Shown here: positions 54,183-63,606 of the stretch, one piece after another
Layout: every line of letters begins with the position of its first letter
Numbering within the stretch: the stretch's first letter is position 1
Notes under the pieces: generated by a model
What the model saw: only the letters and a program-made list of their open reading frames with translations
What the model was told of the DNA's origin: nothing
Database searches by the model: none
Translations under genes and position numbers: made by a program
Source: Salticus scenicus
Lineage: Eukaryota; Arthropoda; Arachnida; Araneae; Salticidae
NCBI GenBank assembly: GCA_963930645.1
Contig: OZ005661.1
Coordinates: forward strand, 196,329,532 to 196,393,531
DNA length: 64,000 nt
Direction: 5' to 3'

Positions 54183-54183
54183 G
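54097..54183. repeat. A/T-tract hairpin upstream of the 54,366 gene
   Basis: CAACCAACCAACTGT, A-tract, T-tract, then GAGTGGGCGTGGC. No GGTTGG arm on the right. Confidence 0.85.
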
Positions 54184-54250
54184 AGTGGGCGTGGCTTGGA
54201 TTCATTCTTTATAAATAGCCGTATTCAAACCTTCATTCCTTCATTCTGTC
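54183..54250 (+). promoter_or_regulatory. promoter of the 54,366 gene
   Basis: GAGTGGGCGTGGC (54,183-54,195), TATAAATA (54,210-54,217) and TTCATTCTGTCTG near 54,240. Leader of about 120 bases. Confidence 0.7.
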
Positions 54251-54365
54251 TGCCATCTAGCTAACATTGTATCAGGATCCACACTTGTCATTGAATTGAT
54301 CCTGTTTCTGTGACTCTCACACATTGGATAGCTTCTAATATTTATCCCTTTCATTGAAGCTCAGC

Positions 54366-54704
54366 ATGTACAAAATGTGGGAACCGTTGGACAACGACGC
54401 AAAGACCGAAATGCAAAATTTAAAGCAGCAAATGTTTGACTTGCAATCTAAATTGGATGCAGAAATCTCACTCTTGAAAACCAAGATTGAGAAATTTGAC
54501 GTACTGTACTCCAAAATAGATAACTTGTATCAGGAAGAAATTTACAGGCTTAAATTAGAGTTGGGCGTGCAGCAGAACAGATCTCTAGTGCAGATTCAGA
54601 AGCAGCAGATCCAGATCCAGAACCTGCAGAACCTGTTGCTCTCCAATCAGATAGCGACTCAACAGAATTCGTTGCGACAGGACATTAAATATGATAATGC
54701 GTAG
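54366..54704 (+). CDS. coiled-coil, Gln-rich protein
   Basis: A 112-residue protein. Residues 10-60 and 75-100 show heptad hydrophobics (MQNLKQQMFDLQSKL; IQIQNLQNLLLSNQ) with many glutamines. No other domain. Similar in size and character to the coiled-coil protein at 38,742, though sequence match is weak. A TTG four codons earlier is in frame but the ATG is preferred. May form fibres or act as a partner protein; function unknown. Confidence 0.75.
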   Translation: MYKMWEPLDNDAKTEMQNLKQQMFDLQSKLDAEISLLKTKIEKFDVLYSKIDNLYQEEIYRLKLELGVQQNRSLVQIQKQQIQIQNLQNLLLSNQIATQQNSLRQDIKYDNA

Positions 54705-54717
54705 ATTATCCTTGTCA

Positions 54718-54738
54718 GCAACCAACCAACCATATTTA

Positions 54739-54798
<60 letters not shown>

Positions 54799-54811
54799 CA
54801 GTTGGTTGGTT
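54718..54811. repeat. palindrome with TA core
   Basis: CAACCAACCATATTTAAAA, A-tract, (TA)n, T-tract and CAGTTGGTTGGTTG. Variant with a TA-repeat centre. Confidence 0.85.
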
Positions 54812-55039
54812 GCATACTATATATGATCGCTAATAACCGTCATTGTATTTGACCAGCAGCAGTCGTCTAGTCATGTCTTCAGTCAACAGTCTTCTTCTTC
54901 CAGCAACAGTCTTCTAGTCATGACAGAGGTATGTCGTTTAATGATTGTTTAAATTGATTCAATATTATCATGTCTTTTAGAGTCTCAAGTCAAATATCAT
55001 AGGTTTTATAGAATATAATAAAATAAATTAAATAAAATA

Positions 55040-55146
55040 TTTGAAATAAAATATTTTTTTTATCTGTATTTAAACATACAGACATTTCCGCTTCGCGGAA
55101 ATGTCTGTATGTTTAAATACAGATAAAAAAAATATTTTATTTCAAA
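55040..55146. repeat. 107-bp perfect palindrome, TTC centre
   Basis: Two 52-base arms (TTTGAAATAAAATATTTTTT .. CAGACATTTCCGC) are exact reverse complements around the three bases TTC. A copy at 60,203-60,303 has GAA at the centre, i.e. the other orientation. Confidence 0.95.
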
Positions 55147-55313
55147 CTCAATTATAGGTAAAATAAATAGTTTATAATACTCTTAGTATATTATATAATA
55201 TTAAAATTTTAAATACTCTTAAAAAAGCTTGAAGCTCGTTGCCACAAAAAGCAAGTCGGAGCAAAATAGGAGAAGGTAGGAGCATGAATCGTAGCTACCC
55301 TATAGAAATGGAT

Positions 55314-55670
<357 letters not shown>

Positions 55671-55724
55671 TGTATACTCAGAAAATACTGTAAAACATCT
55701 TTTAATTTAAGTGATTATATTTTT

Positions 55725-56200
55725 GTAGTCTGAATTCGTATGTCAATTATAGTGTCGCTGTCTTAGCGAGTTTCACTATATCGGCACAAGACTACACTCT
55801 TTATTGTCTTGACAAGTTTGTAGTCTGAATTTGTATGTCAATTATAGTGTCGCTGTCTTAGCGAGTTTCACTATATCGGCACAAGACTACACTCTTTATT
55901 GTCTTGACAAGTTTGTAGTCTGAATTCGTATGTCAATTATAGTGTCGCTGTCTTAGCGAGTTTCACTATATCGGCACAAGACTACACTCTTTATTGTCTT
56001 GACAAGTTTGTAGTCTGAATTCGTATGTCAATTATAGTGTCGCTGTCTCAGCGAGTTTCACTATATCGGCATAAGACTACACTCTTTATTGTCTTGCCAA
56101 TTTTGGAATTTGTATGTCAGTTATAGTGTCGCTGTCTCAACGAGTTTCACTATATCAGCATATGACTACGTTTTTTATTGCCTTACCAAGTTTGTAGTCT
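55725..56200 (+). repeat. 95-bp tandem repeat with inner palindrome (hr-like)
   Basis: Five copies at exactly 95-bp spacing for the first four (starts 55,725, 55,820, 55,915, 56,010) and one decayed. Each contains ATAGTGTCGCTGTCTTAGCG and AGTTTCACTAT, an imperfect hairpin (ATAGTG..CACTAT with TCGCT..AGCGA). Tandem units with a palindrome are typical of baculovirus and nudivirus-type homologous regions that act as origins and enhancers; that role here is inferred. Confidence 0.8.
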
Positions 56201-56209
56201 GGATCCGTT

Positions 56210-56455
56210 TCAAATTCTAAAAGGGTTAAATGGTTTAGTCTCTGAAAATATTGGCTAATTTTTTAATTTTGACGGCTAAATTTACAATATTGGCATGAAA
56301 TCTTGTAAATCTATAGGAGATTCATGGGGTAATTTTAGTTTTTTCCACAACAAGTTTTGATAAAGGCCTCACCCTTGGAAAATATTAGCGAGAGCAAGCA
56401 ACTATTTTTTTTCTTAAATGTGGCTTATACTACTGATCAGGATCCAGGAAAATTT
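56210..56455 (+). repeat. ~240-bp repeat, copy 1
   Basis: Phrases AAAATATTGGCT, GGCTAAATTTACAATATT, GCATGAAATCTTGTAAAT and TGTGGCTTA..CTACTGATCAGG in order. Further copies at about 59,070-59,280, 59,285-59,520, 59,565-59,820 and part at 60,305-60,440. Confidence 0.7.
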
Positions 56456-56644
56456 TTATAAGATTAGTTTATCGCTTGGGCTAGCTGACCTTCTAGAATA
56501 ATTGCGTTTGCAGGATATTATGTAACTCGTTTCCTCAAAGATAAGATCTAATCTATAAACAGTCATCCTGTCGAGCCTCATATACTATTATTTTTATCGT
56601 TTCTCAGAACCGCTTATCAGATCTCATGCATCCGCCCGCCAGAG

Positions 56645-56681
56645 TATAAATACCGGCCTCTCGCCTCAGCTTATTCATTCT
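56645..56681 (+). promoter_or_regulatory. promoter of the 56,700 gene
   Basis: TATAAATA at 56,645 and TTCATTCTG near 56,673; nearly identical to the 32,334 promoter. Confidence 0.75.
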
Positions 56682-56699
56682 GACCTTTTGTTTTGCAAA

Positions 56700-57047
56700 A
56701 TGCTTTCCGCAGACTCTGACAGGCAATATGATTACGGCTATGCCTTACAACCCAAAAGGAAAATATTAAAGACCTCTCGTCTCTATTGCGAGCTAATACT
56801 TCAATACGATAAATCAATGTCTTTGCCAACTCCCAAGCCAACTCCCAAGCCCAAGCCAGTTACAAAGCCAGATCCCGTTACAATAGCCACATCACAGAAG
56901 ATGTACTTAAAAGTTCCAAATCCCATAAGCCGACTGCCAAAATCTCCTGAAGTGTCTACCAGGTACAAAATATACCGTGCCTGGAATCCTCGACCAAGGG
57001 TTAATTTTATGATACGGCCGAAACAGTTGGAGAATAAAAAGGCATAG
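56700..57047 (+). CDS. short Pro/Lys-repeat paralogue
   Basis: A 115-residue paralogue of the 206-residue protein at 32,389. It keeps the SRLYCELILQYDKSM segment before the linker and MYLKVPNPISRLPKSP plus YRAWNPRPRVNFMIRPK after it. The Pro/Lys linker is reduced to a few PTPKP units. The C-terminal 40 residues of the longer protein are missing because a stop follows KNKKA-like residues, though the downstream DNA still resembles it (GGCATAGTCGTT..), so this is a truncation by mutation. Start set at the ATG after an in-frame TTG. Unknown function. Confidence 0.75.
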   Translation: MLSADSDRQYDYGYALQPKRKILKTSRLYCELILQYDKSMSLPTPKPTPKPKPVTKPDPVTIATSQKMYLKVPNPISRLPKSPEVSTRYKIYRAWNPRPRVNFMIRPKQLENKKA

Positions 57048-57093
57048 TCGTTATCAACTGCCTAATAAAACAGAGGTCACCCAAACGATTTAT

Positions 57094-57164
57094 AAAAAAT
57101 CGGGTCGAACGAAGTGTCTCATGGCAGATTTCTGTCTTTGACACTTCGTTCGACCCGTTTTTTT
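57094..57164 (+). terminator. 3' hairpin of the 56,700 gene
   Basis: TCGGGTCGAACGAAGTGTC stem with the CTCATGGCAGA.. loop; GCCAATGTTGGATGCG follows. Matches the paralogue's hairpin. Confidence 0.8.
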
Positions 57165-57282
57165 GTAACAGTTATATTGCCAATGTTGGATGCGTTTAAG
57201 ATTTTGACTTAAGATTTTGAACAATAAGGCTTGTAAAAATTTACATACAAAAAAATATTAGAATTCCATCAAAGTCACATTA

Positions 57283-57302
57283 AAATCAACCAACCAACCA
57301 AC

Positions 57303-57360
<58 letters not shown>

Positions 57361-57362
57361 CA
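57283..57362. repeat. CCAACC A/T-tract hairpin
   Basis: ATCAACCAACCAACCAACC, A/T core, then CAGGTGCCACGCCCACCC, a reversed GGGTGGGCGTGGC box. Confidence 0.85.
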
Positions 57363-57399
57363 GGTGCCACGCCCACCCTTGAAGCTTGTCTATATTTAC

Positions 57400-57870
57400 T
57401 GTGGCTAACATGACTACACTCTCATTGTGTCTCAACATTTGCCAGCAACGGTCGTCTAGTCACTATGTCTCGTAATGTGTTTTCAGCAAGACTAGAGAGT
57501 TAGATTTTTCTATAATAGCCTATGATCTATTCTGATTTCATGAAAACCTTCAGTATATTGTCATTTGTCAGACAAAAGTCTTGTTTTCAAAGCCGATATT
57601 GTATAAATAACGCTATTTCATCCTATTTTAAAGGAAATGGTTTTAGACGTTAGGAGCTAGTTTATGCATGACCGTACAGTAGAAGAAATAAATTCCACTC
57701 CCACCCACCCTAATAGATATACTATATATATACTATATATATAGACTGCAGCGCCATCTATAATGATTGGCTAAAGAAATATAGCCTTAGCAGCCAACTT
57801 AGAACTGTAGCGGCCAACTTAGAACTGTAGCGGTTAACTTAGAAATATAACTTTAGAAATATAACTTTAG
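57400..57870 (+). repeat. conserved non-coding block, third copy
   Basis: Diverged copy of 44,364-44,834 (CATGACTACACTCTCATTGT to AAGAAATATAGC..AGTTGGC-type repeats). No ORF. Confidence 0.7.
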
Positions 57871-57872
57871 AA

Positions 57873-57890
57873 ACCAACCAACCAACCTTG

Positions 57891-57953
<63 letters not shown>

Positions 57954-57965
57954 CAAGGTTGGTTG
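57873..57965. repeat. CCAACC-A/T-GGTTGG palindrome
   Basis: AACCAACCAACCTTG, A/T core and CAAGGTTGGTTG. Confidence 0.9.
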
Positions 57966-58734
57966 CATACTATATATAGAACTGTTGACATACCATCTCA
58001 TCATTCTATCTCAACAGCAACGGTCATGTCTTTGATACATTTAAATTCATGTCTTCTAAAATCTCAAATTAAATTTCTACACATTGATACATTTTTTGCT
58101 ACGCTAAATGAATGCTGTGTCAATATCGAATACATTTTATAAATAATTAAACTAATTAAATTTTATTATTTAAACCGTCTGAAAAGGTGCAGTTGCTCGA
58201 AACTTATTGCTGGTGACTGTCTGATAAGCCTTTAGATGCGTAAACTCGTAGGATTACCCAGCTTTGCGGTACTTGGCATAGGAACTGTCGTTTTGAAATT
58301 CTGAAAGGTTAAATATGCTCGAAAATTATTGCTGGTGACTGTCTGATAAACCTTTAGATGCGTAAACTCGTAGGATTACCCAGCTTTGCGGTACTTGGCA
58401 TAGCAGCTGTAGTTTGAATAGAATCCCTTGACATGACTTTATAAAATCATTAGCCTCTAATTTTATCGTGGATGAAAGCCGTATGCACCATTCTAAATTT
58501 ATCGTTTGACCCTTGAAATCTTAATTGTAAAATCTTAATTGTAAAAATTTACATGACCTTGCTTCTTTTCGTGGATGAAAGCCTTGGCATTCTAATTTTA
58601 TCGTGGATCTGCTTACGGCTGCCGGCCAAGATGAGAGATACTATCAGATTTTAGAGTATCTGGACCAGTTATAAATGTGCCAGAAGAGCTTGACATTCTG
58701 AAACTGTATAGCGGATAATGTCTTGGGGGCGCGT

Positions 58735-58797
58735 AAAAAAATGGGTCGAGCGAGGTTTCCTCATGTAGAGATTACGTTGGATTTGACCCATTTTTTT
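58735..58797 (+). terminator. orphan, decayed 3' hairpin
   Basis: A7-TGGGTCGAGCGAGG..GACCCA-T7 with a weakened stem, followed by GGCCAATGTTG. No gene precedes it; only fragments of open frame are left. Confidence 0.55.
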
Positions 58798-58949
58798 GCG
58801 ACAGGTTGAAGGCCAATGTTGTAAATAATAAAAATCGAAAAAATATCCATTCCTATAGACGCTTGAAGATTTTGCATGCGACATTGCGTTTGGCCTTAGT
58901 TATTGCATAGACGATACTCGTGCTGGATTTGCGGTACTTGAGGCATATA

Positions 58950-58991
<42 letters not shown>

Positions 58992-58994
58992 GCT

Positions 58995-59056
58995 ATTGAA
59001 TCGAGTTTGAAATAAATATTTTTTATCAGTAATAAAACATACAGACATTTCAGCGG
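58995..59056. repeat. half copy of the 107-bp palindrome
   Basis: GAGTTTGAAATAAATATTTT..AACATACAGACATTTCAGCGG matches one arm and then departs. Confidence 0.75.
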
Positions 59057-60202
59057 CCTTATGAAAGCTTAACCTTTGAAAATATTGATTGGATGGCTAT
59101 GTTGTGATAAGCATTAGCAAAATATTTTAAATCTACAATATTAGCATATTTTTTTTTAATTTATAAGATACTCACAGGGTTGATTTTAGTTTTTTCGACA
59201 AGGGGTTTGAAAATATTAGCTCTGCAAGATCCATGCGACAATCTTATTTTCTTAAATAAGGTTTGATTTTTTTAGTTTTTACAGATTACCTTATGAAGGC
59301 TTTGTCTTTGGAAATATTGGCTGAATGGATTGACCGGCTAACATTTTTTTTAATTTTGATGGACAATATTAGCATGAAATCTTGTAAATTTATAGGATAC
59401 TCACGGGCTAATTTAGGACAACGATGAAGGCTTGGAAAATATTAGCTCTACAAATTCGAAGCAAAGATTTTTTTTAAATGTGGCTTAAACTACTGGTCAG
59501 GAGTCGATAATATTGTCAATATTAGATTTTTAATCGTTTAGTCTAATATTGAACAATTGTCTTTGAAAATATTGGCTGTAGGGTTTAGTCTCTGAAAATA
59601 TTGACTGACTAACATTTTTTTCTAATTTTGATGGCTAAATTTACAATATTAACATGAAATCTTGTAAATTTATACGATTTTCATGGGCTAATTTTAGTTT
59701 TTTCGACAAAGAGTTTTGATGAAGGCTTGGGAAATATTAGCGGAGTCTCTGCAAGCAAAGATTGTTTTCTTAAATGTGGCTTAAACTACTGATCAGGAGT
59801 CGATAATAATGCCAATATTAGATTTTTAATAGTCTAGTCTAAGATTGGACAAAAGGGTGGTAATGCTCGAATAATATTGCCAGTGACTGTGTCTTGTACC
59901 GGGATTTATCGCAAAACGGAGAGTTTAGCTAGATTTGTGGTACTTGAGGGTGGGGTGTAAATAGAGATTGGGTCGTAAGAAATACACAGATATTTTATTG
60001 AGATCTAGGATAGCTATTATTTAAAATGTTTTATCGTACAGCTTGAGGAAGCCGTCTTAAAAGTTGGCATTAGTATATGAAGACTTCCATATGTCCGCTC
60101 TATTTTGAAAATGCTTAAAGTATATTTTTTAGAATCCTTCTACCAAGACGGTGAAAAGTATTATGGAGCCAAACATATATGCATAATCGTGTAATTGAGT
60201 AT

Positions 60203-60303
60203 GAAATAAAATATTTTTTTTATCTGTATTTAAACATACAGACATTTCCGCGAAGCGGAAATGTCTGTATGTTTAAATACAGATAAAAAAAATATTTTAT
60301 TTC
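60203..60303. repeat. 101-bp perfect palindrome, GAA centre
   Basis: Same arms as 55,040-55,146 over 49 bases, with centre GAA instead of TTC. Confidence 0.95.
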
Positions 60304-60439
60304 TAATATTTTTAATTCTAAAGTTACAATATTAGCATACCATTTTTAAATTTATAGGATACTCACGAGTTAAATTTTGTTTTTTTCGATAATGAGTTTT
60401 GATAGAAGGGCTTAGGCTTGAAGGCTAATGATTGTAAAA

Positions 60440-60725
60440 CTCTATATATTACTCAGTCGTCATTTGTCAGACAATAAAAGTCTTGTTTTCAAAGTCAATA
60501 TTGTATAAATAACCCTATTTTAAAGGAAGTGGGATCAGGGAGCTGGTTTATGCATGACCTTACAGTAGAAGAAATAAATTCCACTACCACCCACCCTAAT
60601 AGATATACTATATATATACTATATATATAGACTACAGCGCCATCTACAATGATTGGCTAAAGAAATATAATTTTAGCAACCAACTGAGAAATATAACATT
60701 AAAATCCAACTGAGAAATATAACTT
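60440..60725 (+). repeat. conserved non-coding block, fourth copy
   Basis: Shortened, diverged copy of 44,470-44,830 (TTGTTTTCAAAGTCAATATT to GCGCCATCTACAATGATTGG). Confidence 0.7.
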
Positions 60726-60740
60726 TAGAAACCAACCATC

Positions 60741-60762
60741 ATATCAACCAACCAACCAACTG

Positions 60763-60802
<40 letters not shown>

Positions 60803-60820
60803 TTTTCTTTTTTTTTTTTT
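60741..60820. repeat. A/T-tract hairpin upstream of the 60,921 gene
   Basis: ATCAACCAACCAACCAACTG, A-tract, T-tract with one C, then the GAGTGGGTGTGGC box. Confidence 0.85.
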
Positions 60821-60890
60821 GAGTGGGTGTGGCTTGGATTCATTCTTTATAAATAGCCGTATTCAAACCTTCAAACCTTCATTCTGTCTG
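60821..60890 (+). promoter_or_regulatory. promoter of the 60,921 gene
   Basis: GAGTGGGTGTGGC, TATAAATA (60,848-60,855) and TTCATTCTGTCTG near 60,880. Nearly the same as at 54,183. Confidence 0.75.
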
Positions 60891-60920
60891 CTAACATTGA
60901 ATTGTATCAGGCCAACGATC

Positions 60921-61538
60921 ATGGAGAATTTCGTAAGATATGAGTTTATGGACCTGCCTGAAGATCCTAAATCTGAGTTCTGGATTCGAGTAAAATCTAA
61001 TAAACCTGGCATTGAAAGACTCAGAAAAATATCTCTCGAAGGCATTTTTAGAAATAAAAATATTCCGATAGTGGATCGTATTGACGGGACCCTTTTAATG
61101 CAGGCAGACGGAGCCTTAGCCGCGAATTCAGCAACCATCGACCGTTTCAACGAATTTTATCTAAAACATAAAATGGATGGGTCCGAAATCCGTTTGGATG
61201 AAAATCTGGTTCTCAAGCCAAATTGCATTGTAGTTGTGAATGAATACATTCGTGGGGGACCTTTTGGCGGCACTAGATTAATTTTTCTTTACCACGACGT
61301 TGAAAAAAATGAAGCTGTGTGTAAAAGTCCTAAAACGGGTACCGAAGTCAGAATATCTCAGTCCGTACGCACTGGACGGTTTCCTATCGAACTGGGATTT
61401 GCCAGATCCATTCATATCTATCGAGATGCGATCGACGATTTGAAAATGGTTGTCAGTTTGATCGGATATAAAGATCCTGTTTCCTGGCTCTTGTATCGTG
61501 TGAATCAATTGAAACAGGTATTGGCCGTAGAGTTTTAA
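60921..61538 (+). CDS. 205-residue protein, family X member 1
   Basis: No family recognised. Starts MENFVRYEFMDL at the ATG after the initiator; the upstream in-frame stretch covers the promoter and is rejected. Mixed alpha/beta composition: FWIRVKSNKPGIERL (about 20-35), a CIVVVNEYIRGGPFGG strand-turn (about 105-120) and LIFLYHDVEKNE. Basic pI overall by eye. Over 90% identical to 62,962-63,552 from residue 13 on, so the two result from a recent duplication. An A/T hairpin follows the stop; there is no GGGCCGAACG-type terminator. Confidence 0.8.
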   Translation: MENFVRYEFMDLPEDPKSEFWIRVKSNKPGIERLRKISLEGIFRNKNIPIVDRIDGTLLMQADGALAANSATIDRFNEFYLKHKMDGSEIRLDENLVLKPNCIVVVNEYIRGGPFGGTRLIFLYHDVEKNEAVCKSPKTGTEVRISQSVRTGRFPIELGFARSIHIYRDAIDDLKMVVSLIGYKDPVSWLLYRVNQLKQVLAVEF

Positions 61539-61549
61539 TTAAAAAATAC

Positions 61550-61556
61550 AACCTTG

Positions 61557-61616
<60 letters not shown>
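61550..61616. repeat. A/T-tract hairpin
   Basis: CAACCTTG, A-tract, T-tract; GAGTGGGCGTGGC follows. Confidence 0.85.
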
Positions 61617-61617
<1 letters not shown>

Positions 61618-61660
61618 AGTGGGCGTGGCTTGGATTCATTCTTTATAAATAGCCGTCTGT
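61617..61660 (+). promoter_or_regulatory. promoter of the 61,702 gene
   Basis: GAGTGGGCGTGGC (61,617-61,629) and TATAAATA (61,644-61,651). The CATTCTG initiator found in sister promoters is missing here; a small deletion joins TAGCCG to TCTGTCTG. Confidence 0.65.
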
Positions 61661-61701
61661 CTGCCACTCTCATCTAGCTAACATTGAATTGTATCAGGAT
61701 C

Positions 61702-61968
61702 ATGGAGAATTTCATACGATATGAGTTTATGGACCTGCTCCGACCTGACCGCTCTATGTTGAAAATGCTCACAGTCAAAATAACGCTGTCCCACAAACTC
61801 GATACACCCGATGTTGAAAAGCCAATTGAAACGACTACGATAGCATGTCCTGGCGAATGGTGTTATCAAGTTTGGATTCTACAATGCTTAGTTGTTACGG
61901 TGTTGCAGAGACAAAATGTGTATGTTTCTTTTAAAACAATGATAGACACCTATGGTTATATTGGCTGA
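61702..61968 (+). CDS. 88-residue protein sharing family X start
   Basis: The first 12 residues (MENFIRYEFMDL) and the leader match the 60,921 gene; the remainder (LRPDRSMLKMLTVKI and on) is unrelated to it and to anything I recognise. The downstream part contains CPGEWCYQVW and a hydrophobic LQCLVVTVLQ stretch. Best read as family X promoter and start fused onto other sequence. Expression is plausible; functionality is doubtful. Confidence 0.5.
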   Translation: MENFIRYEFMDLLRPDRSMLKMLTVKITLSHKLDTPDVEKPIETTTIACPGEWCYQVWILQCLVVTVLQRQNVYVSFKTMIDTYGYIG

Positions 61969-62029
61969 CGTGACCATCCGTTTGGCTGGTCTAAAAATAA
62001 CCATAAAAAATATCACGTGTCAATATTTT

Positions 62030-62160
62030 TAGCCGCTTCCATCCTGTTTTCAAGGACTTATGCTACAAATAACTTTATCTCATCCGGATCGCATCCTGTT
62101 TTAAAGGATATGGGTTTACTATAAAAGCCGCTGCTCAGAGCTTACAGTTTCATTCGCTCA
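62030..62160 (+). promoter_or_regulatory. promoter region of the 62,175 gene
   Basis: ATCCTGTTTT twice (62,042 and 62,094), TATAAAAG at 62,120-62,127 and CATTCGCTC near 62,151. Confidence 0.7.
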
Positions 62161-62174
62161 CTAGCTCTCAAGCC

Positions 62175-62738
62175 ATGTGGATGCGATTATTTTTCCCAGG
62201 CCAGATCGGCTTGAGGTCCGCCCTAGCCTCTGACGGAAAGACTTACGTTTCGGCAGTAGATGTGGGCGTGATGCTGAAATTCAACGATATTCATGAATTT
62301 GCCAACTATCGGGCCACCAAGCATCTAGATATGTTTCCAGTCTTTGAAATATCCGAAATGTTCGACTACGTGAGCCTGTTCTCAGACGTAGATGAAATGC
62401 AGAGACTCTGGAGACACGGAAGGGTCGCCGCCGATTTTCCCATGTCTTCGGAGTATGTATTTGATGTTCATATCGAATCTGAGGGGAATGCCAGGTTGCA
62501 GGACTGGCTGCAAATCTATACTGACCTCTTCAGAAATGACCTGTTCGAGGGGCCTCGTGTCAAGTCCAAGAGATTGGCTCCCACCAACGAATGTAAAGTC
62601 TGCCTGACGGAAGAGAGCCAGGTGGCGTTCTTCGACTGCGGGCACGTGGTGTGCTGCATGGCCTGTTCGGACAGACTCGAATATTGTCCTGTCTGCCGAA
62701 CGGTCATTGCGGAAAAGAGACGAGTCTATGTACAATAG
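62175..62738 (+). CDS. BRO-N-like/RING fusion protein
   Basis: A 187-residue protein of two parts. Residues 15-115 match BRO-N-like protein D: TYVSAVDVGVMLKFND, MQRLWRHGRV and NARLQDWLQIY. Residues 140-175 are a C3HC4 RING of the IAP type: C140, C143, C155, H157, C161, C164, C171 and C174 (CGHVVCCMAC core). RING domains of this type recruit E2 enzymes for ubiquitin transfer. A fusion with an N-terminal DNA-binding-type domain could direct ubiquitination to bound host or viral factors; this is inference. All eight metal ligands are present, and no BIR repeat is present, so it is not an IAP in the usual sense. Confidence 0.9.
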   Translation: MWMRLFFPGQIGLRSALASDGKTYVSAVDVGVMLKFNDIHEFANYRATKHLDMFPVFEISEMFDYVSLFSDVDEMQRLWRHGRVAADFPMSSEYVFDVHIESEGNARLQDWLQIYTDLFRNDLFEGPRVKSKRLAPTNECKVCLTEESQVAFFDCGHVVCCMACSDRLEYCPVCRTVIAEKRRVYVQ

Positions 62739-62754
62739 ATGTGAAAAATATTTA

Positions 62755-62827
62755 AAAAACTTGTGTCAAACGAGGCTTCCTCATGTCTTGACGACGATGG
62801 AAGCCTCGTTTGACACATTTTTTTTAA
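62755..62827 (+). terminator. 3' hairpin of the 62,175 gene
   Basis: TGTGTCAAACGAGGCTTC stem and its complement ending GACACATTTTTTTT, with a short TCATGTCTTGACGACGATG loop; CTACCAATATTGGAT follows. Confidence 0.8.
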
Positions 62828-62917
62828 AGCGATAGGCTACCAATATTGGATTTGTGAAAAAAAATAACTTGTAAATATTTATCGGTTTAGACGGTACTTT
62901 ATGAGAGTCCATTGAAT

Positions 62918-62923
62918 ATAAGT
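62918..62923 (+). promoter_or_regulatory. weak TATA-like site of the 62,962 gene
   Basis: TATAAG 38 bases before the ATG. The GGGYGTGGC box, TATAAATA and CATTCTG of the sister gene are lacking, so the gene was placed under new upstream sequence. Confidence 0.35.
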
Positions 62924-62961
62924 AAGCAAGACCCTTGCCTACCGTTAACATATTGTAAATT

Positions 62962-63552
62962 ATGTCTGAAGAAATAGATCCTAAATCTGAGTTCTGGATT
63001 CGAGTAAAATCTAATAAAGCTGGCATTGAAAGACTCATAAAAATATCTATCGAAGGTATTTTTAGAAACTACAATATTCCGATAGTGGATCGTATTGACG
63101 AGACCCTTTTAATGCAGGCAGACGGAGCCTTAGCCGCGCATCCAGCAACCATCGACCGTTTCAACGAATTTTATCTAAAACATAAAATGGATGGGCCCGA
63201 AATCCGTTTGGATGAAAATCTGGTTCTCAAGCCAAATTGCATTGTAGTTGTGAATGAATACATTTGTGGGGGACCTTTTAGCGGCACTAGATTAATTTTT
63301 CTTTACCACGACGTTGAAAAAAATGAAGCTGTGTGTAAAAGTCCTAAAACGGGTACCGAAGTCAGAATATCTCAGTCCGTACGCACTGGACGGTTTCCTA
63401 TCGAATTGGGATTTGCCAGATCCATTCATAGCTATCGAGATAGAATCGACGATTTGAAAATGGTTGTCAGTTTGATCGGGTATGTAGATCCTGTTTCCTG
63501 GCTTTTGCATCGTGTGAATCAATTGAAACAGGTATTGGCTGTAGAGTTTTAA
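62962..63552 (+). CDS. 196-residue protein, family X member 2
   Basis: From residue 6 on it matches the 60,921 protein with about a dozen substitutions. The first 12 residues of the sister (MENFVRYEFMDL) are replaced by MSEEI. Substitutions are mostly conservative and no stop or indel occurs, so the copy appears to be under selection or very recent. The gene lacks a sister-type promoter; it may be transcribed by read-through from the RING gene or from the weak TATA site. Function unknown. Confidence 0.75.
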   Translation: MSEEIDPKSEFWIRVKSNKAGIERLIKISIEGIFRNYNIPIVDRIDETLLMQADGALAAHPATIDRFNEFYLKHKMDGPEIRLDENLVLKPNCIVVVNEYICGGPFSGTRLIFLYHDVEKNEAVCKSPKTGTEVRISQSVRTGRFPIELGFARSIHSYRDRIDDLKMVVSLIGYVDPVSWLLHRVNQLKQVLAVEF

Positions 63553-63562
63553 TTTAAAAATA

Positions 63563-63570
63563 CAACCTTG

Positions 63571-63606
<36 letters not shown>

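Larger units (their letters stand above)
57970..60200. other. gene-free, repeat-decayed zone
   Basis: No supported ORF. Contains two tandem GCTCGAA/TTGCGGTACTTGG repeats (58,185-58,420), an orphan hairpin (58,735-58,797), a TA microsatellite (58,940-58,990), a half palindrome (58,995-59,056) and ~240-bp repeats (59,070-59,820). It reads as a graveyard of promoter and terminator parts. Confidence 0.6.

Noticed and set aside
55725..56200. CRISPR-like array
   Set aside because: The units are continuous 95-bp tandem repeats without variable spacers, and the DNA is eukaryotic or viral in character.
57888..58142. 84-codon frame starting in a poly-Lys/poly-Phe run
   Set aside because: It begins in the A/T core of a palindrome and then crosses non-coding DNA; no conserved counterpart.
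60819..60920. Longer N-terminus for the 60,921 protein
   Set aside because: It begins in the GGGTGTGGC box and crosses the TATA box.
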